Shown here: positions 1-13,339 of the stretch, one piece after another
How the letters are laid out: each line of letters starts with the position of its first letter
How positions within the stretch are numbered: position 1 is the first letter of the stretch
Assembly (NCBI GenBank): GCA_031308135.1
Contig: JAHLJT010009436.1
Coordinates: 164,897,720-164,961,719, forward strand
Direction: 5' to 3'
Length of the DNA: 64,000 bases
Source of the DNA: Acheta domesticus
Lineage: Eukaryota > Arthropoda > Insecta > Orthoptera > Gryllidae
Made by a program: the position numbers and the translations under genes
The notes under the pieces: model-generated
What the model saw: only the letters and a program-made list of their open reading frames with translations
Told to the model about the DNA's origin: nothing
The model's database searches: none

Positions 1-64
1 TTTATATTGCCTTTCTTTGCCCCACGCTGGACAGCCAATTGAAACTGTTCTCTATTTCTCCAAC

Positions 65-70
65 AACAAC

Positions 71-114
<44 letters not shown>

Positions 115-120
115 TAATAA
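65..120. repeat. (AAT)n microsatellite
   Basis: Near-perfect AAT trinucleotide run with a few interruptions, directly before the first LINE fragment. R4/Dong-type LINEs are known to insert into TAA repeats, so this may be the target or the 3' tail of another copy. The asparagine run it encodes is not a protein. Confidence 0.9.
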
Positions 121-149
121 TACTTGTCGTGTAATGATAATAATAATAC

Positions 150-527
150 TTGTCGTGTTTACTTGTCGATGTTGCTGTACCTTGCGATCAAAACGTCGTT
201 ACCAAGGAGGCAGAGAAACGTCTTAAATACAAGAGTTTGGAAATCGAGATCACCCGAATGTGGGGCGTAAAAACACAGGTCGTACCGATAGTTATCGGAG
301 CTCTGGGATTTGTTCCGCAAAATTTGAGTAAGAATTTGTCTAAACTCCCTGGTTATTAAAAAGACTGGGAAGTACAAAAAATTGCTTTATTTGGAACAGC
401 CCACATTTTGCGCAAAGTATTGTAGAGGCCATGACAGTCACCGGATCTGCTCCTTAGGTAGCTGGTTGCAACCTGGAGTAGATTTTATATTCAGCCGACT
501 CATAACATCTTTAGTCTTGATGTAGTG

Positions 528-562
<35 letters not shown>
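150..562 (+). mobile_element. 5'-truncated LINE 3' end, R2/R4 (Dong-like) type, fragment 1
   Basis: The frame from 150 to 359 reads as the C-terminus of a site-specific LINE polyprotein. It has a LVDVAVP block followed by KYKSLEIEITRMW and a VPIVIGALG block, the arrangement found at the end of the restriction-like endonuclease domain of R2/R4-clade elements. A stop follows, then about 170 bp of 3' UTR, then a TAA microsatellite (529-562). A TAA-repeat 3' end is characteristic of Dong-type elements. Everything upstream of the endonuclease is missing, so this is a dead, 5'-truncated copy. Clade assignment rests on protein motifs and the TAA tail recognised by eye; the R2/R4 branch is not separated further. 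Confidence 0.75.
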
Positions 563-589
563 GTAATATTATATAAAATGATATAAAAT

Positions 590-2205
590 ATGATATAAAA
601 TTGTACGCAACAACAGAGACACAACTTACACACTTGCTCAAAATTACAGAAAACTTCTCCAGGGATATTGATATGAAATTTGGAATAGACAAATGCAACA
701 CACAAAAAATAACTCAAGGAAAGCGCAAATGTAAGGCTTTCAACTCCAAACGGGAGAAACAATAGAGGCAATGTCTGGAGAAAATACCTATAAATATTTG
801 GGTTTCGCTCAATCCAGACGTATTGAACACCGAGTGATTAGAGAAACACTCGTGAAAACATATATGAACAGATTGACCAAAATTCTGAAAAGTCAACTCA
901 ATGGGAAAAACAAGTTTAAAGCAATCAATACATTTGCAGTACCTGTTCTCACCTACTCTTTTGGTATCATCCACTGGACCAAATCTGAGGTGGAAAACAT
1001 CGAAAGGAAAACAAGAACAGCTCTAACCAAGCATAGAGTGCACCATCCTAACTCATCAATAGATAGACTTAAGCTACCACGTCAGGAAGGAGGTTGCGGC
1101 ATAATACACATTACAAACCTTCACAACAAAATAATTCATGCACTTCAAGAATATTTTGTCACGCAGAAAAACAACTCGTTCTTACATAAAGCAATAGTAC
1201 TAGCAGATAGCAAACTCACGCCACTAAATTTGCACCACTATGATCATGATTCATTAAGCTCTGCAACTGACCCACCTGACAAATACCAGTCCTGGAGACA
1301 AAAAATAATCCATGGGAGACATCGCCACGATCTGGAACAGCCCTATGTCGAACTTGGAAGCGTCGAACGCCTGGCTTTCCCGTGGCGATTTGTTTGCCGA
1401 AACCGAGGGACTGATGATAGCAATTCAGGATCAAGTCATCAACACAAGAAATTATCGTAAATACATCCTTAAAGATTCAACTCTGGGAAATGATCTATGT
1501 AGAAGATGTCATCTGTCCAGCGAGACAATTCAACATATCACATCCGGCTGCAAAGCCATAGCCCAAACCGATTACAAACATAGGCATGATCAGGTAGCCA
1601 AAATTATTCACCAAAGGATTGCAATAGACAGTGAGCTTCTGGAAAACAAGCTGCCTATATTACAAGTACTCACCAACAACTGTAATGGAAAATTCTCCAT
1701 GCAAGCTATATTGGGACAGAACTATTATTACAGACAAGATGATAGCACACAATAGGCCAGACATTACGCTAATTGATAAAATTAACATAATCACTTACCT
1801 AATAGATATCGCAATCCCAAACACACACAATCTTCAGTCCTCTCACACAGAAAAGGTGTCCAAATACACTGATTTAGCAATAGAAATAAAAGAACAGTGG
1901 AAAATGGAGAAAGTTTACACAGTACCCATCATTGTGTCCACAACTGGTGTCATCCCAACAACTTTGCATAACAGCCTACAACAGTTGAAAACGCCAAAGA
2001 CATTGTACATTGAGTTACAGAAAGTTGCCTTTCTCAATACTTGCGCAATAGTCAGAAAGTTCCTCAACAATAGTATTACTCATGCGTAATACATGTAATC
2101 CTGCTTCGACATCGAAAAGGGCCGTTACTTGGCAAGAGCCCGTACGGTTACCTCAATCCTGAGATTTTATCCAGAGACAGAACTGTATGATAGTAATAAT
2201 AATCA
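590..2205 (+). mobile_element. Degraded LINE, R2/R4 (Dong-like) type, fragment 2
   Basis: A second 5'-truncated LINE, covering the end of the reverse transcriptase, the zinc-knuckle linker and the C-terminal endonuclease. Frame 1 (about 598-740) contains MKFGIDKC, a late reverse-transcriptase motif. After a frameshift near 735-740, the next frame (to about 1330) contains YKYLGF and the thumb region (LTYSFGIIHW). After a shift near 1350 comes a CRRCH...H...C cluster (about 1498-1560), the CCHC-like motif preceding the endonuclease. After a shift near 1740 the last frame has RPDI, LIDIAIP and KYTDLAIEIKEQW, fitting a PD-(D/E)xK restriction-like endonuclease, then a stop at 2087-2089. The 3' UTR ends in TAA/GAA-rich sequence. 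At least three frameshifts make it non-functional. Confidence 0.8.
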
Positions 2206-5200
2206 GAAGAAGAAGAAATAAGAACACAAAATAATGGAACTATTTATTTACCGTTCAAATAAATTATTTTAGGGTGTGAGTACGCGAAGCCTCTCTACAA
2301 CAGGAAACAGGACGCCTATCATCGATTGTTTGGGAACTGCACACGTAAATAATCCTTCTCTGGCCCACAATCAATAAAAAACATCAAAATATTCAAAATT
2401 AGTTGTTGCAGCTGCAAGTGTCGGTGCAACCTGGTTTATGTATAATCAAAACTGTTTAGTCTCGTTGCCGCCTCTCCTGGCTAATACTAAACATACATCA
2501 CAAACATTACGTGAACATATATATCAAACACAAATATTTTACCCGTCAAACAAATATTTACATATGTCATTCACACATAACAATTACCAAAATTCATTCG
2601 TACTTGCGCGCATTCTTTTCCCTTATTAATGGTCATTTGTCTTTGAAACTTGAAAGATCTTCCTCCACTACTATACATATCTTTACCTTTTCATAATGTC
2701 GAGTGAACTGAAAAGTTTGGAATCATCACTTCCCTTTGCCGCCGATCGCTGTGGCTGCATTGCGCACATCCGGTCCCAATCCGCCGACATCCACAATTAC
2801 CATACACATTTACGCCCGAACTGCGACTTCCATCTGCCTTCATTATAATACCACACTTTTATAATGATATCATAATCACCATGGTTTCCTTCTACCATCC
2901 GTCCTGGATCAAGTCTACCAGCATTCTCCCCCCACGTTTTCCCTGTCTTCAGTAATGTTCCCGAAAAACAATTGTCGTCCTTTTTTTCGTTTGTCATTTA
3001 CTGCTATGCATATAATTACGTTTTCGAATTTACGTATTTCTACGCACTTGATCACATTCCATTTTGTAGATTTATTACATATTTATTCTGGTTATTCGTT
3101 TACGTTTAATTCTCTTCTCAAGTTTGTTTAATTCGACATATTTACATACATTGGCTCTCGGTATGTAGCGTTCCCTTGTCTTGCGACGAAAAAGTTATGG
3201 TATCTTTTAAATTTCTTGGAAAATCTACTGTATATTTATTTGTTGTCAGCCGAAAACCTTTCTTCATCTTTTATTTACTTTGGTCTGGTTGTATTTACCC
3301 ACTTCGTCAGCTCCGGCTTAGTAAATAAATAAATAAATAGCACTACGCTCCCGAACCTTTCACTTGTTTTTGCAAATATGTCGCATTTCGTCCATATTAT
3401 GGGAATGTTTTCTTTAATGGAGTCCATCTGGACCATCACAGTACAGGTAGTGTGTGCGAACCTGCTGACCAAGAGAAATTCTCGTGGCATTATTCTTAAC
3501 ATTTTCGCTAGCTGAACTGCATTTAAATATCCGCGCGTGTGAAGTTTTATAAAAATAAATACAAAATGTTCAAGATACCTGGAGTCGTCCCGGACTTCTG
3601 ACTCAATCATCACAAAATATACATTTCCTGTAACATTAATGAGTAATGAAAAACATAATTGAATTATTCTTGTGTAATGTTAACTTACATTTGTATGTCA
3701 ATTTCAGTTACGATAATGTCAGAGAGTCAAATGAAAATCATATAAAATTTTTAAATGTTAAAAAATCTGTAATATGTAATTATGGATCAGTGGAAGAAGC
3801 CTGCGGCACACCGTTTTAAAATAATCTATTTATTTATCACTTGATCCCTAGGGCATAATTCGGTGCGCTGGTCGAGAGAATATGGATTAATTGAATGTGT
3901 AATTTGCCAGTTGCTCGCGCGCTAGAGATGAAAAATCCTGAAGGGTTCATAGAAGAGTCCGGGCATTTCATGTTTAAATTGGATATGCAGCAGTAACTGC
4001 AGAATCTGAGTAGCGAGAACCCTGCAACTATGATTTATGTTTAGAATAAAACTATTTTATGTTTCTATTTCCATTTAAATAATGAACTTTGTTTTATTTT
4101 TAATTGGTCTTCTGTTTTATTTTCCAAATGACATAACTCGATTCAAGCATTTTAATAAAAATTGGGAAATGCTAATGGTTTAACCTCAAAAACAGATTCG
4201 TGTTTTAATTACCGATAAGTTCGTCATAGACGTTTTGGAGCTAATTGGTATCTTTTGTTCCGTAGTAGTGTTCATTCCTTCATTTAATTCATTTTTTTTC
4301 GTCTCAGATATTTCCTACCAACATTCATTATTGTCATGATCACCGTTAGCCATCACTGGCTAGACAACTAATTATAATTCTCTCCCGTGCGCCACTTAGT
4401 ATGTAGTGTTTGACAAAATAAAACGAAAATCAAATTAAATGACTTTCAGACCAACTGGCCGGAATAGTAGAGGACGTACCTTACGCAAACCTTCCCAAAA
4501 CAGTGGACTCCATTTATTCAGAGAGGGGAATTGGACGGGAAAGAGGAAGAGAAGGGAACCAGGGTGAAGTGGCCCCGGAAATGACAAGGAAATTTTCCTG
4601 ACACCATGCTCTGAATTCAGATCGCTCGTCAGGTCTGGAATAAAGATGTTTTTACATGGTCAGTATATCTTTCCAATAATGGAACGACAGTGTCGCCAGT
4701 GACATGTAAAATCTTGATGGTTAACACTGCCGACACTGGCGCCAATTGGCAAGAGTCACTGCTCGTGTAGAGGCATCTTTAGCCTCCTATGCAACGCCAG
4801 CAATGAATAGACTCTCATAATCGTTACAGCAAGGTTTGACTGTATCAATCGGATAGGGTGAGGCACCTAAAGTCGGCAGTGAGTTATGCGTATCTAGCTT
4901 CGTCTTCTCGGGCCCACAGGGGCGCGGTGGCGGCGGGGGCGGTGGGGAGGGGGCGGGGCCGGCGCCAGCCATGCGAACACAAGTGCGGGAACGGGATCCA
5001 ACCCACCGACGCCGCAGCATCCGAAACATTATCTAAATCACTGTGGGGGCCGACCGTTCCACGTGGATTTTATGTGCGAACATTAACATTTTTGTACAAA
5101 GCGACACAATGCGAAATGCTCCAAAATAAACAAAATGCGCATACCGCATAAGCACGGTCGGTATTTTAAATTGCGCGTAATATTTTAGGAGGGGGGAAAC

Positions 5201-5900
5201 GTTTTGCAGTAGAACGACAACTGTGTTCCCCCGCATTAAGAGTGAAACAAGTAGTTCATTGGTGAATAAATTGACTATAACATGTTTCTGACCCATTAAA
5301 GTAGATGAAATATATTAGCAATCGTTTCAAACAGCCTCCCGCAGAGCATTCGACCCAATTGCGCTGTTCAGCGACCTGATGGTTTTAAAAACGCAATCAA
5401 TATCAGTCATAAACATTAACATTGTGGCCATTACATGAAATGTAAATCCCTCGTGAACACGTAGAAGTGGTGGTGTTCCGTGCCAAAACACTATACCTGA
5501 CTTCTCGAAAATATTGCCATTTGATTCTATTTTTATTTTCTTTATTTTTAACTGACTTGAATGCAATTATGGTGTCGTAGTTTAGATACTTTTATATATC
5601 AGCTTTTCGGTTCATAGAATTTGGCAGCTTAGCTTAGTTTAGATGGTGTCGAAGAAAATATATTATAAACGTATTCATTAATAATGGCCATGAAAACGTT
5701 TGGTAAAAACAACATTGAGTTGAACGAAACGTTTTTTAAAGTATTTAAAGAGAAAGATACATCAGCTTTCGTTGTACCTGGAATAACAGGGAAGAAACCC
5801 GTAATATTTCGAGACCTGGGCAGATGCATACAATAGCTGCAACTTTGTGCCCTCGTCGCCTCCATGAAAGCAGCATACCGCGCGAGTATGGAGTTTAATT
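2206..5900. other. AT-rich DNA, nothing recognised
   Basis: No coding, RNA or repeat feature could be supported. A 112-codon open frame on the minus strand (3275-3613) has no recognisable motif. A short GC-rich patch lies at about 4910-5000. Confidence 0.6.
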
Positions 5901-5969
5901 TCGAATAACATTTCGCCGAGTTTCTCTCTGCAACGCGCCTTGGAGGTCGAGCCCTCTTTCATAAACGCA

Positions 5970-6300
5970 AATATTTAAATATTAAAAAAAGCGAAGACGC
6001 ATTTTTCCTGTTTTGCCGCTGAAAAATATGTGTAATTCACGCGTTGCGGCGATGATGTCTTGAGCGGCGCGGGGCCAGGGAGTGGCAGGTCTCGCCAAGC
6101 GGACAATTTGCGCTTTTTGGGTTTAATTAAAAAGAACGCAATTTCGGCTGGCGGGGCGGTGCCCTTACGGCTGCCCTCGCTCCCTCCCACCTTCCGGCCG
6201 CCTTCTGCTGGCCCTTTGGCCCGTTGTGTTGGCCCTCACCGCCGCCGTCTCCGCTTTCCGGCGTCGTCGTCCTCGTCGTTTCGTACGCCCGTCTATTGCT
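5970..6300. other. GC-richer island with CpGs
   Basis: Local rise in GC and CpG content inside AT-rich sequence. No exon, promoter motif or conserved protein was recognised. One of more than a dozen such islands in the window. Confidence 0.4.
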
Positions 6301-6309
6301 AGCATTCCT

Positions 6310-7900
6310 GCGGCAGAGCAGTTCATCTACTGTGTGTTTCCACGTGGTCCTTGAGTGATCTGGCTGACTTACCTGTTTTGTTTTCTGTTCTTTTCCCATA
6401 GCTTCCTCCATTCAAGGTCCTCGCCTCTCACTGCCGTATCTCTCCAGTTACCTAATGGTTGTATCAGTGTTCCGTCTTCATAACCTGCTTGTTACAACCT
6501 GATACTAAACATCTCCTCGTGACAGTCATCTCCCCATCGCCGAAATATCTCACAGATATCCATCTCACACTCGCTATCCCTTACTACCATTCTTGAAGCA
6601 ACTTTCTTGATCCCCTTTGGAATGATGTCAGTCTCCTTGTTGCTTTCACTGATTCCACGTCCTCCTCCTACTCTGTTTCTCTCCTTCCTTAATGTCCACC
6701 TCAATCCTTTTTTGCTCTCTCCAGTTCCCCCTGCCTTATCTCTACATACCTCCAAAATAAATGTGTTATTCCACGCATCCACATCCTCCAGCTGAGCCAC
6801 ATTGCCACCCCTTCAATGCTACATCACGTGTCTGTTACGATGCTATTCTTAAATTGACTTAGGGGACGCAACGCTTGTTGTAACTGATATCCTTCACTTC
6901 TTTCCGCGCCAATGATACCCTTTCTTTACCTGCCATTTTCTTTCATCTCGTACTTACTCTCTCCAATTTCTCCCAATTTTCTTCTCTTTGTAAATAGCTT
7001 TAACCATCCATACCTTAATTTCCATAAATATTCTTCCTTATACTTCCACCCAATTTCTAGACTGTACGTTGTCAAGTGATTGCTGTTAAGTTAAATATAT
7101 TGGCCAAGAAAGCAGAAATTATGCCTTCTGATGTATTTTAGTTTAGTAGTTCGGACGTACTCAACTTTCCCGCTTTTCGTTCATTTTCGATACATAAACC
7201 ATTGCATGTCATCTCAAACACTCTATAGTAGATAAAATTATATTTGATTTGATTATACCACCCATAGAGTATGTTCTACTATTTTTTCCTGTTTCCTTTA
7301 GTTTCAGACGTTTTCGTCCTAAAATTTCTTCTAAAAGTCCTAAAATCCTAAAAGGCGTGTCTACTTCACCCCTACGGTGTGTTCCACTTCTGTTATATCT
7401 TCTCGGCATTCCATATAAATTTATTTCTTGTGCCATTACTATGTAAAGAAATCATTGCCTCCATCCACACCTCTCCTCCATTACCAGCAACTCCAACACC
7501 GTCGCCTTTACCATTATCACTGGTACAGTGCGGCTGTCCACCTGAAAGTGAACAATTCCTTCTCACTGCCGGCTTTCGTATAGTACACTCGCTGAGATAT
7601 CCATGCTCTCTTCATTCCTTCACTATTCCTCGCTCTCCATGGAAATGAAACACACTCAGTGCTCCGCCACTAAACAGATTTTAGTAATTGCCCAAAATCC
7701 CTCACCACTACCCAGGCAAATACTATCAGCTCTGCTATCAACATCACCATCACCAGCAACATTATCACCATCAACGCTACCACCACTCTACCACACCATT
7801 ATCACCACTGCCGCTACCAGCAGACCTCCCCTGCCGGAGTATACGTTTTCCTGTTTTTTCCTCCTCACGTCCTCCTCCATTCAAACTTTCGTTATTCGTC
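6310..7900. other. Pyrimidine-rich, low-complexity DNA
   Basis: The + strand is dominated by C and T with scattered CACCAT-type repeats (about 7735-7820). Open frames here are proline/serine-rich artefacts of composition. No gene or transposon end was seen. Confidence 0.6.
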
Positions 7901-8810
7901 GCTTTTAACAGAAATTCCTCCTTCCTCGCGAGCCCCTGCGCAGAGCTTTGCCCGTCGCCGCCCTCATCACCGCCCCGCCTCTCCCCTCCCCCCCCCCACG
8001 GCAGCTGCGGCCAGCGCGGGGCAACACGCTCGCTGTTTATGCAGGTGCGTTTATTTGTGCTTTCCCTCCGCGCGGAAATTTATTTACACTGTGTTTAGTA
8101 ATTTCGAGATACAAAAAGCCCCATGCGGAACGAGACCTCTCCCAGGCGGGGCCGCCCCCATGTGCCGCCCTCCTCTCCCTACCTCTCTCCACCCCTCCAA
8201 CCCCTTCACACCCCACCCGCACCGTCCCGCTTGGCCCCAATCCCACATGCCCCGCCCTGCCGCCCCCGCACCGGCTTCGCCCATGCTTCTCCACCCGTCT
8301 CCTCTCCAGCCTCTCCCCCGCCCTTCGCTCGTCCTTCCGCCCGGCCACGTCCCTGCCCTCACTCTCACCCTCGCCACCGCCCTCCATTCCGCACTCGTTC
8401 CAGCCCTCGCCTTCACCCTCGCCCCTAACCCCTCTCAACACCACCGTCGCCCCCTCTCTCGCCCCCACCGTTGCCCCCACCCTTGTTCCCACCCTCGCCC
8501 ACTCTCTCGCCCACACCTTCGCCCACACCGTCGCCCCCACGCCTCCACACTCGCCCACACACCCCTCGCCCCCACCCCTCTCGCCCCCACCCTCGCTCCC
8601 ACCCGCGCTCCCACCCCCTCGCCCACGGTCCCTGCCCTCGCCCTCGCCTCCGCTCGTGCCCCCACCCTCACCCACGCCCACACCCTCCCTCGCTCTGCCC
8701 TTCCACATCTCCGCCCATACCCCCGCCCTCGGCCTTGCCCCCGCCCTAGCCTCCGGCTTCCCTCAGCTCCGCCTCTTTCCTCCACCGCCCTCGCCCCATT
8801 CAGAAAGCTG
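7900..8810. repeat. C-rich minisatellite / GC island
   Basis: The + strand is strongly C-rich. From about 8440 to 8730 it is built of degenerate 6-12-bp units of the type CTCGCCCCCACC. Because the unit is a multiple of 3, all three frames stay open on both strands (up to about 320 codons), giving proline/histidine/alanine-rich or glycine/arginine-rich translations with no domain. The minus strand is G-rich, with many short G runs. Confidence 0.85.
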
Positions 8811-9338
8811 CAACGGAGCCGCCCTGGGCGACTCATCATACAACGCGCGTATTACCGCGATGGCTCGAGAAAATTGCAGGAAAGCTGGAGCGGGCAGAAC
8901 GCCGCTTTAAGAACACGCGGAGATCGTAGGACTATTAAGGGACCGGAGCCGTCTCCGTTGGCACAGGGCGCCCGTTTGTGCTTCAAGGAAAAACTGTTTC
9001 TTGAGACATTTAGCGAGTAATGGATTATTGAGAAAATTTCCAATATTAAGCATGAAAGTATTTATTTATAAACAATGAATAGTACTTTTATAAACAATGA
9101 ATACTACTCATCGTTTTATTACTTTCTTCAAGATTGTTATCGCTGAAACTAAAATCGCTGAAAACCGCTGAACTCTCATACGTTTTTTTCACAGATAATC
9201 CTTTTCGAAAATATTATTGACAAAGTAGTTCATATGAGTAACTTTCCAATAATTTTTTTTTCTCGTGTAAATGTTGTTTTCAATATATTGCGAACTGTTT
9301 CTTTGTTCAGGAAACCTACCTGGAAAACATTGATTTAT

Positions 9339-9886
9339 CGGCTGAGGTATCTCAGCTACAGCTGTATCTACAGTGACTCTGTTCGGGATGCACCAGGCTT
9401 CGAGTCCCGACGGTGGCTCATTACGTAGAAATCTAGTTCGAATTTAGCAGCTTAGTGGAGAAGTCTAACGGCCGGCTGCTCTGATCGGTACTTTTCCGTG
9501 ATTCCTCCTATCAATCCCAGGCGAGTGCCAGAGCAGTACCCAAACAAACGGGCAACAAGCCACACGTGATTTTTCCTTCCTCTTCCTTCGCCTATTCTCT
9601 CCCCTTTAACACACCGATATATGTCTAGAGAGACTAGTTGAGGGCTAGACTAAAAAAGACTATTTGAGGGCTTAGAACTTGTCTCTTCAGAGTCAGTTCC
9701 CGACCAGGGTGACGCCTCGCGAGAGAGAAATCTCCCACGTGCCAACTTGCAGGTAGGCGCCGGATGTCACCCGCCAGCAAGACAGGAAAACTACCATCTC
9801 TCGTCTTAAAAATGAACTACACTAAAGGGGCTAATGGCCAAAGCTGATGACGCGCCCACAAAATACAAATCGATCAATAAATGAAA
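9339..9886 (+). mobile_element. SINE-A copy 1 (tRNA-derived, full length, diverged)
   Basis: The left end resembles a tRNA gene: CTGAGGTATCTCAGC in the A-box position and GGCTTCGAGTCCC in the B-box position. The body shares blocks with eight other copies in this window: CTGCTCTGATCGGTA, a CCTTCCTCTTCCTT block, GCTTAGAACTTGTC, and a terminal GACGCGCCCACAAA followed by an AATC-type tail. Polymerase-III SINEs with this plan are copied by a partner LINE; which one is unknown. It is more diverged than the 42-47 kb copies. Confidence 0.75.
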
Positions 9887-10229
9887 AACATGGAATGTGT
9901 TAATAATTTTTACATTTAGAAACGTCGTAATAGACGCCAAGTTCAGTGATATGAGAAAAAGACAAATATGTGAAATTGATCTTTATGGCGTGTCAACATG
10001 GAGGTTTACTCCCTCTGGACGCTAGTGCAACGTAACCCAGGCGTCTCTTTGGCTTTGGCAGCACGCTTTGGGCTGAACGCGGCCAAAAAAGGACTGGTGT
10101 ATTGCAGCCAAACCAGTATCAAAATGCTTATAAACTGAGAACAAGTCCTACTTGTGAAGTCATTGTTTTCCTAAACAACAGCCACTATTTCTAGTAGTGT
10201 CAAAAGCAAATAAAAACACCAAACATCAA

Positions 10230-11190
10230 TTTTAATTATTATGAGTGTTCTTTTATATGAATATTTCCTTGCAGATGGCATTTCCGTTGGCATTATTATT
10301 TTTTATTTAAATTTTTAAAAAGTTTATATATTTTTATTCAAATTATTTTTTGTCATACTGTTAAAGTGCATTGTTTACCACTGGTTACTACATATTGAAG
10401 TGACTTGAATCATACGATATTTTGAAAAAAAAATTGACTCCCAAGACAGTTAAAGTAACATTAGCTCGCTAGGGAGTGACAGTAAAGGAATATATTTCAA
10501 AATGTTTCATTAACATCTTCACTGCTAATAGAGTGTTCTTTTATATACCAAATTTTAATTTCAGTTTTACGGCAATGAAAGTTATGTAAGTTTCCAAACA
10601 CCCAAACTTCATTATTTCTGGGTCTCAATTGTCTTTCTTCTTTCCAATTATGTTTAAAGTTTTAACTAACTTAATTCGATTATTTTCCTTTATGCCTTTC
10701 TAAAAAGAAAATTTCTAATGTACTATTCGAAATGTTGTGGATACTCGTAAACAGACGCGCACATCGGAGCAAATCCTCACGTATTAATTATGTAAAAGTA
10801 TAACTAAGTGTACTACATTAATATTTAAAATATAGATCATATGTAAATATATAGATACATAAAAATACATAAATACGTAAAAAAATAAATAAATACATTA
10901 ATACATTAAATAAATGCATCAATACATAAATAATTACATACATTCATACATAAATAAATACTTAAATACATTATTAGATTAGATTATTACATTTCTTACT
11001 AATTCTGCAATTATGTTTGAGGACTTGGTAGAAGAATAATTTAACATTACTAGAACATGACTATAAGAACTAATTTAACATTACATCACATAACAATTTT
11101 ACAAAATTTACAAACTTTACAAATGAACGTGAACATTTCACATTAATAAATACATTAAAAATACATAAATAACATGGAAGAATAAAAGCT
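10230..11190. other. AT-rich DNA with (TAAATACA)-like simple repeats
   Basis: Very AT-rich. From about 10850 to 10980 and 11140 to 11180 it consists of degenerate ATAAATACAT-type repeats. No gene recognised. Confidence 0.65.
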
Positions 11191-11219
11191 AATTTCCGTT
11201 AAACCGTGCTCCGAGGCTC

Positions 11220-11530
11220 AGTATGAATTGAAGTGCCTTTGGCGCGTTGTTGGAAAGCCGGCTGGCTCCCCGGCTGGCCGAGCGCTACGTGAAGCGCCCG
11301 TGGCGCCGAGCCGCGCACGGGGGAGGGCCAGGTGCGTTGCTCTTCCGTTTCAGACGCCGCGCCGCGTGCGCAAACAGTTGAACGCCGCACCGCGCGGTGC
11401 TTTTCGGGGACTTCCCCTGCGCGGCTCGCGCTGTTTGTTTGTTTTCGCGTGCAAGGGTTCCCTCGCTCTGGATATTCCGCGTTGCTCGTCAAACGCTCTG
11501 CCGGCGAACGCGATCGGATGGTTTAACCCT
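11220..11530. other. CpG-rich island
   Basis: Dense CpG sequence of about 300 bp with open frames on both strands but no recognisable protein. No splice-flanked exon could be supported. Confidence 0.5.
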
Positions 11531-12289
11531 AAAGATAAACCCCGCGCTTTCGGAGATTTTGTCCGCTGACACGAGAATATTTGGGAAAAAAAAGGTTTGG
11601 GGTTGGAATTTTGGGTAGAACGGAATTATTTCCTGATGTTTTTATTTTTCAAAGAAATCATAAATTATATAATGCGAGTCTCTTCCTTTGCGCTCCCTGA
11701 GGTAAATATAAAGATTGCCTTCTCCTCTTTACATAATTATGTTTTTGTAAGAGCAACAGGAAATAAAATATTCTGAAAATAAACTACGTTTTCCCCTCGG
11801 CAAATTCCTGAGGCTACGATGAGTGCTTTTTTTAATTAGAGAGTAATATAATATTCTCACTCATTATTTTTAATGCATTCATTCAAAGATAATTTTATAT
11901 GAAAATAATTGCACGATACCATTTAAATCAATTATTTTCTTAAATAGTATGTGTCTGCCCGAAATGGTTATGCGCTTTTACGTGTAAATTCTGATTCATA
12001 TTTACAAGATCAAACCAAAATGTTGAATGGAAAAATCTTGTAATAAATAATTGTTTATTTATTCAGAAAGGACTACTGTGGTGTCATACACTCCTACCTT
12101 ATTTTCCCCTTCAATAAAATGCCCTAATACATCTTCTGTTGCTGGATGGTTGCAACGCTATTTTCGCACGGGTAATTTTTTACGTACTAGTTACTCGGTG
12201 AATATGATCCGCGAATGTGATTCTGGAAAGGTAGCTTGGTGGCTTCCAAACACTTCTGGATTTCCAGAATCTAAATCTTGAAAGCGTTA

Positions 12290-13030
12290 CAAGCGCGGGA
12301 TGTCGCGCAGCGCCGGACGTTGCACGACCCACGGAAACCATCGGTTGGTCACCGCTCGCGCAGTAGTTCTTGAGATTCACACGAGCGGTGTGCGCGGCAA
12401 CTGCCTTCTAGATTCCCTATTGTAGCGTCATAGCACAGTGCTCGACCGACCGCACAAGTCGTGCAAGGGGGAAGGGTTGATCCTCTCGTGCCGCGCTGGC
12501 GGCGGCTGGACCCCCGGGGGTCTCTCGAGGGTCTCTCAGCTGGGGGCGTGTCTGACAAGGCGGCTGTCCGTTCGCACAAGTGATGTGTGACGACAGAAAT
12601 CGTCTGCAGATGGACGGCAGGCTCCATCTGCAGCCGGCCCAAATCTCGAGAGGAAATGACGCTTTGTGCATGGGAGGTCGGTCACGTGATATCTCGCAAG
12701 AGAGGCGGGTGGAATAAGCTGCCTGCATTTCGAGGTTGACCGGACCGAGGTGCGGAGGTAATCGCGAGCAGCGTCTTGCGAGGCTTGGCTTTTCGCCACG
12801 GGACAAGAGACCAAGGGTGGCGCTAGTGTAGCGAGCTGAGGTTCTCTTGGCAGATACTGAGGCGGCTCGTCTCAGGAGTCGGTGTGCTGTGGACAGCAGC
12901 GTTCCTTAGGAATGTTCCTTGGGAGTGTACATACTGTAATAAACTATTGTAAATAAATATGCACAGCAAAATCCGTGTCAGTGTTCTTCCTCATCTCATT
13001 ACGATGTCACACTAGAGACTAGCGCCACCG
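12290..13030 (+). mobile_element. Possible solo LTR or other GC-rich repeat remnant
   Basis: A GC-rich block of about 650 bp is followed by a short AT-rich part containing AATAAA (12951-12956) and ending near TTACGATGTCACA (about 13001-13013). GC-rich sequence, a poly(A) signal, then a short terminal part ending in CA is the layout of many retrotransposon LTRs. No TSD, primer-binding site or polypurine tract was found and the left boundary is not visible, so this is weak. A 12-bp inverted match (GGTGGCGCTAGT at 12818-12829 with its complement at 13018-13029) brackets the right part. Confidence 0.25.
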
Positions 13031-13339
13031 CCGCCATTTGATATCCTCTCACTCTACAACCCCGTCAGGCAACAATCAGGAACTGAAGGGAAATTATAAA
13101 AATTGGCATTATGAATTGACATTATGAATGATGGTATGAAGATATTCAAGAATATGAATATTGGTTTGGGGTAGATTCATGTTTCTCAACATACAGAATA
13201 CTACGCAGTTCCAATTCTCTTGACAACTGGACATAAAATGGCGGAATCGGTTGAACATTGGAATCGGTTGAACATTAGAATGCGCTACTCTCTTCATCTA
13301 GGGACTCTACTGCCTTCCCGGTCTTACTCCAACCGCTAG

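Noticed and set aside
3275..3613. 112-codon minus-strand frame
   Set aside because: No recognised domain; AT-rich context and no supporting splice or start signals.
7948..9020. Long open frames on both strands (up to 321 codons)
   Set aside because: They lie in a C-rich minisatellite whose unit length is a multiple of 3; translations are low-complexity and have no domain or splice context.
12067..13013. A full LTR starting at TGTGGTGTC (12067)
   Set aside because: No matching flanking duplication and no partner LTR in the window; only a weak solo-LTR call was kept for the right part.
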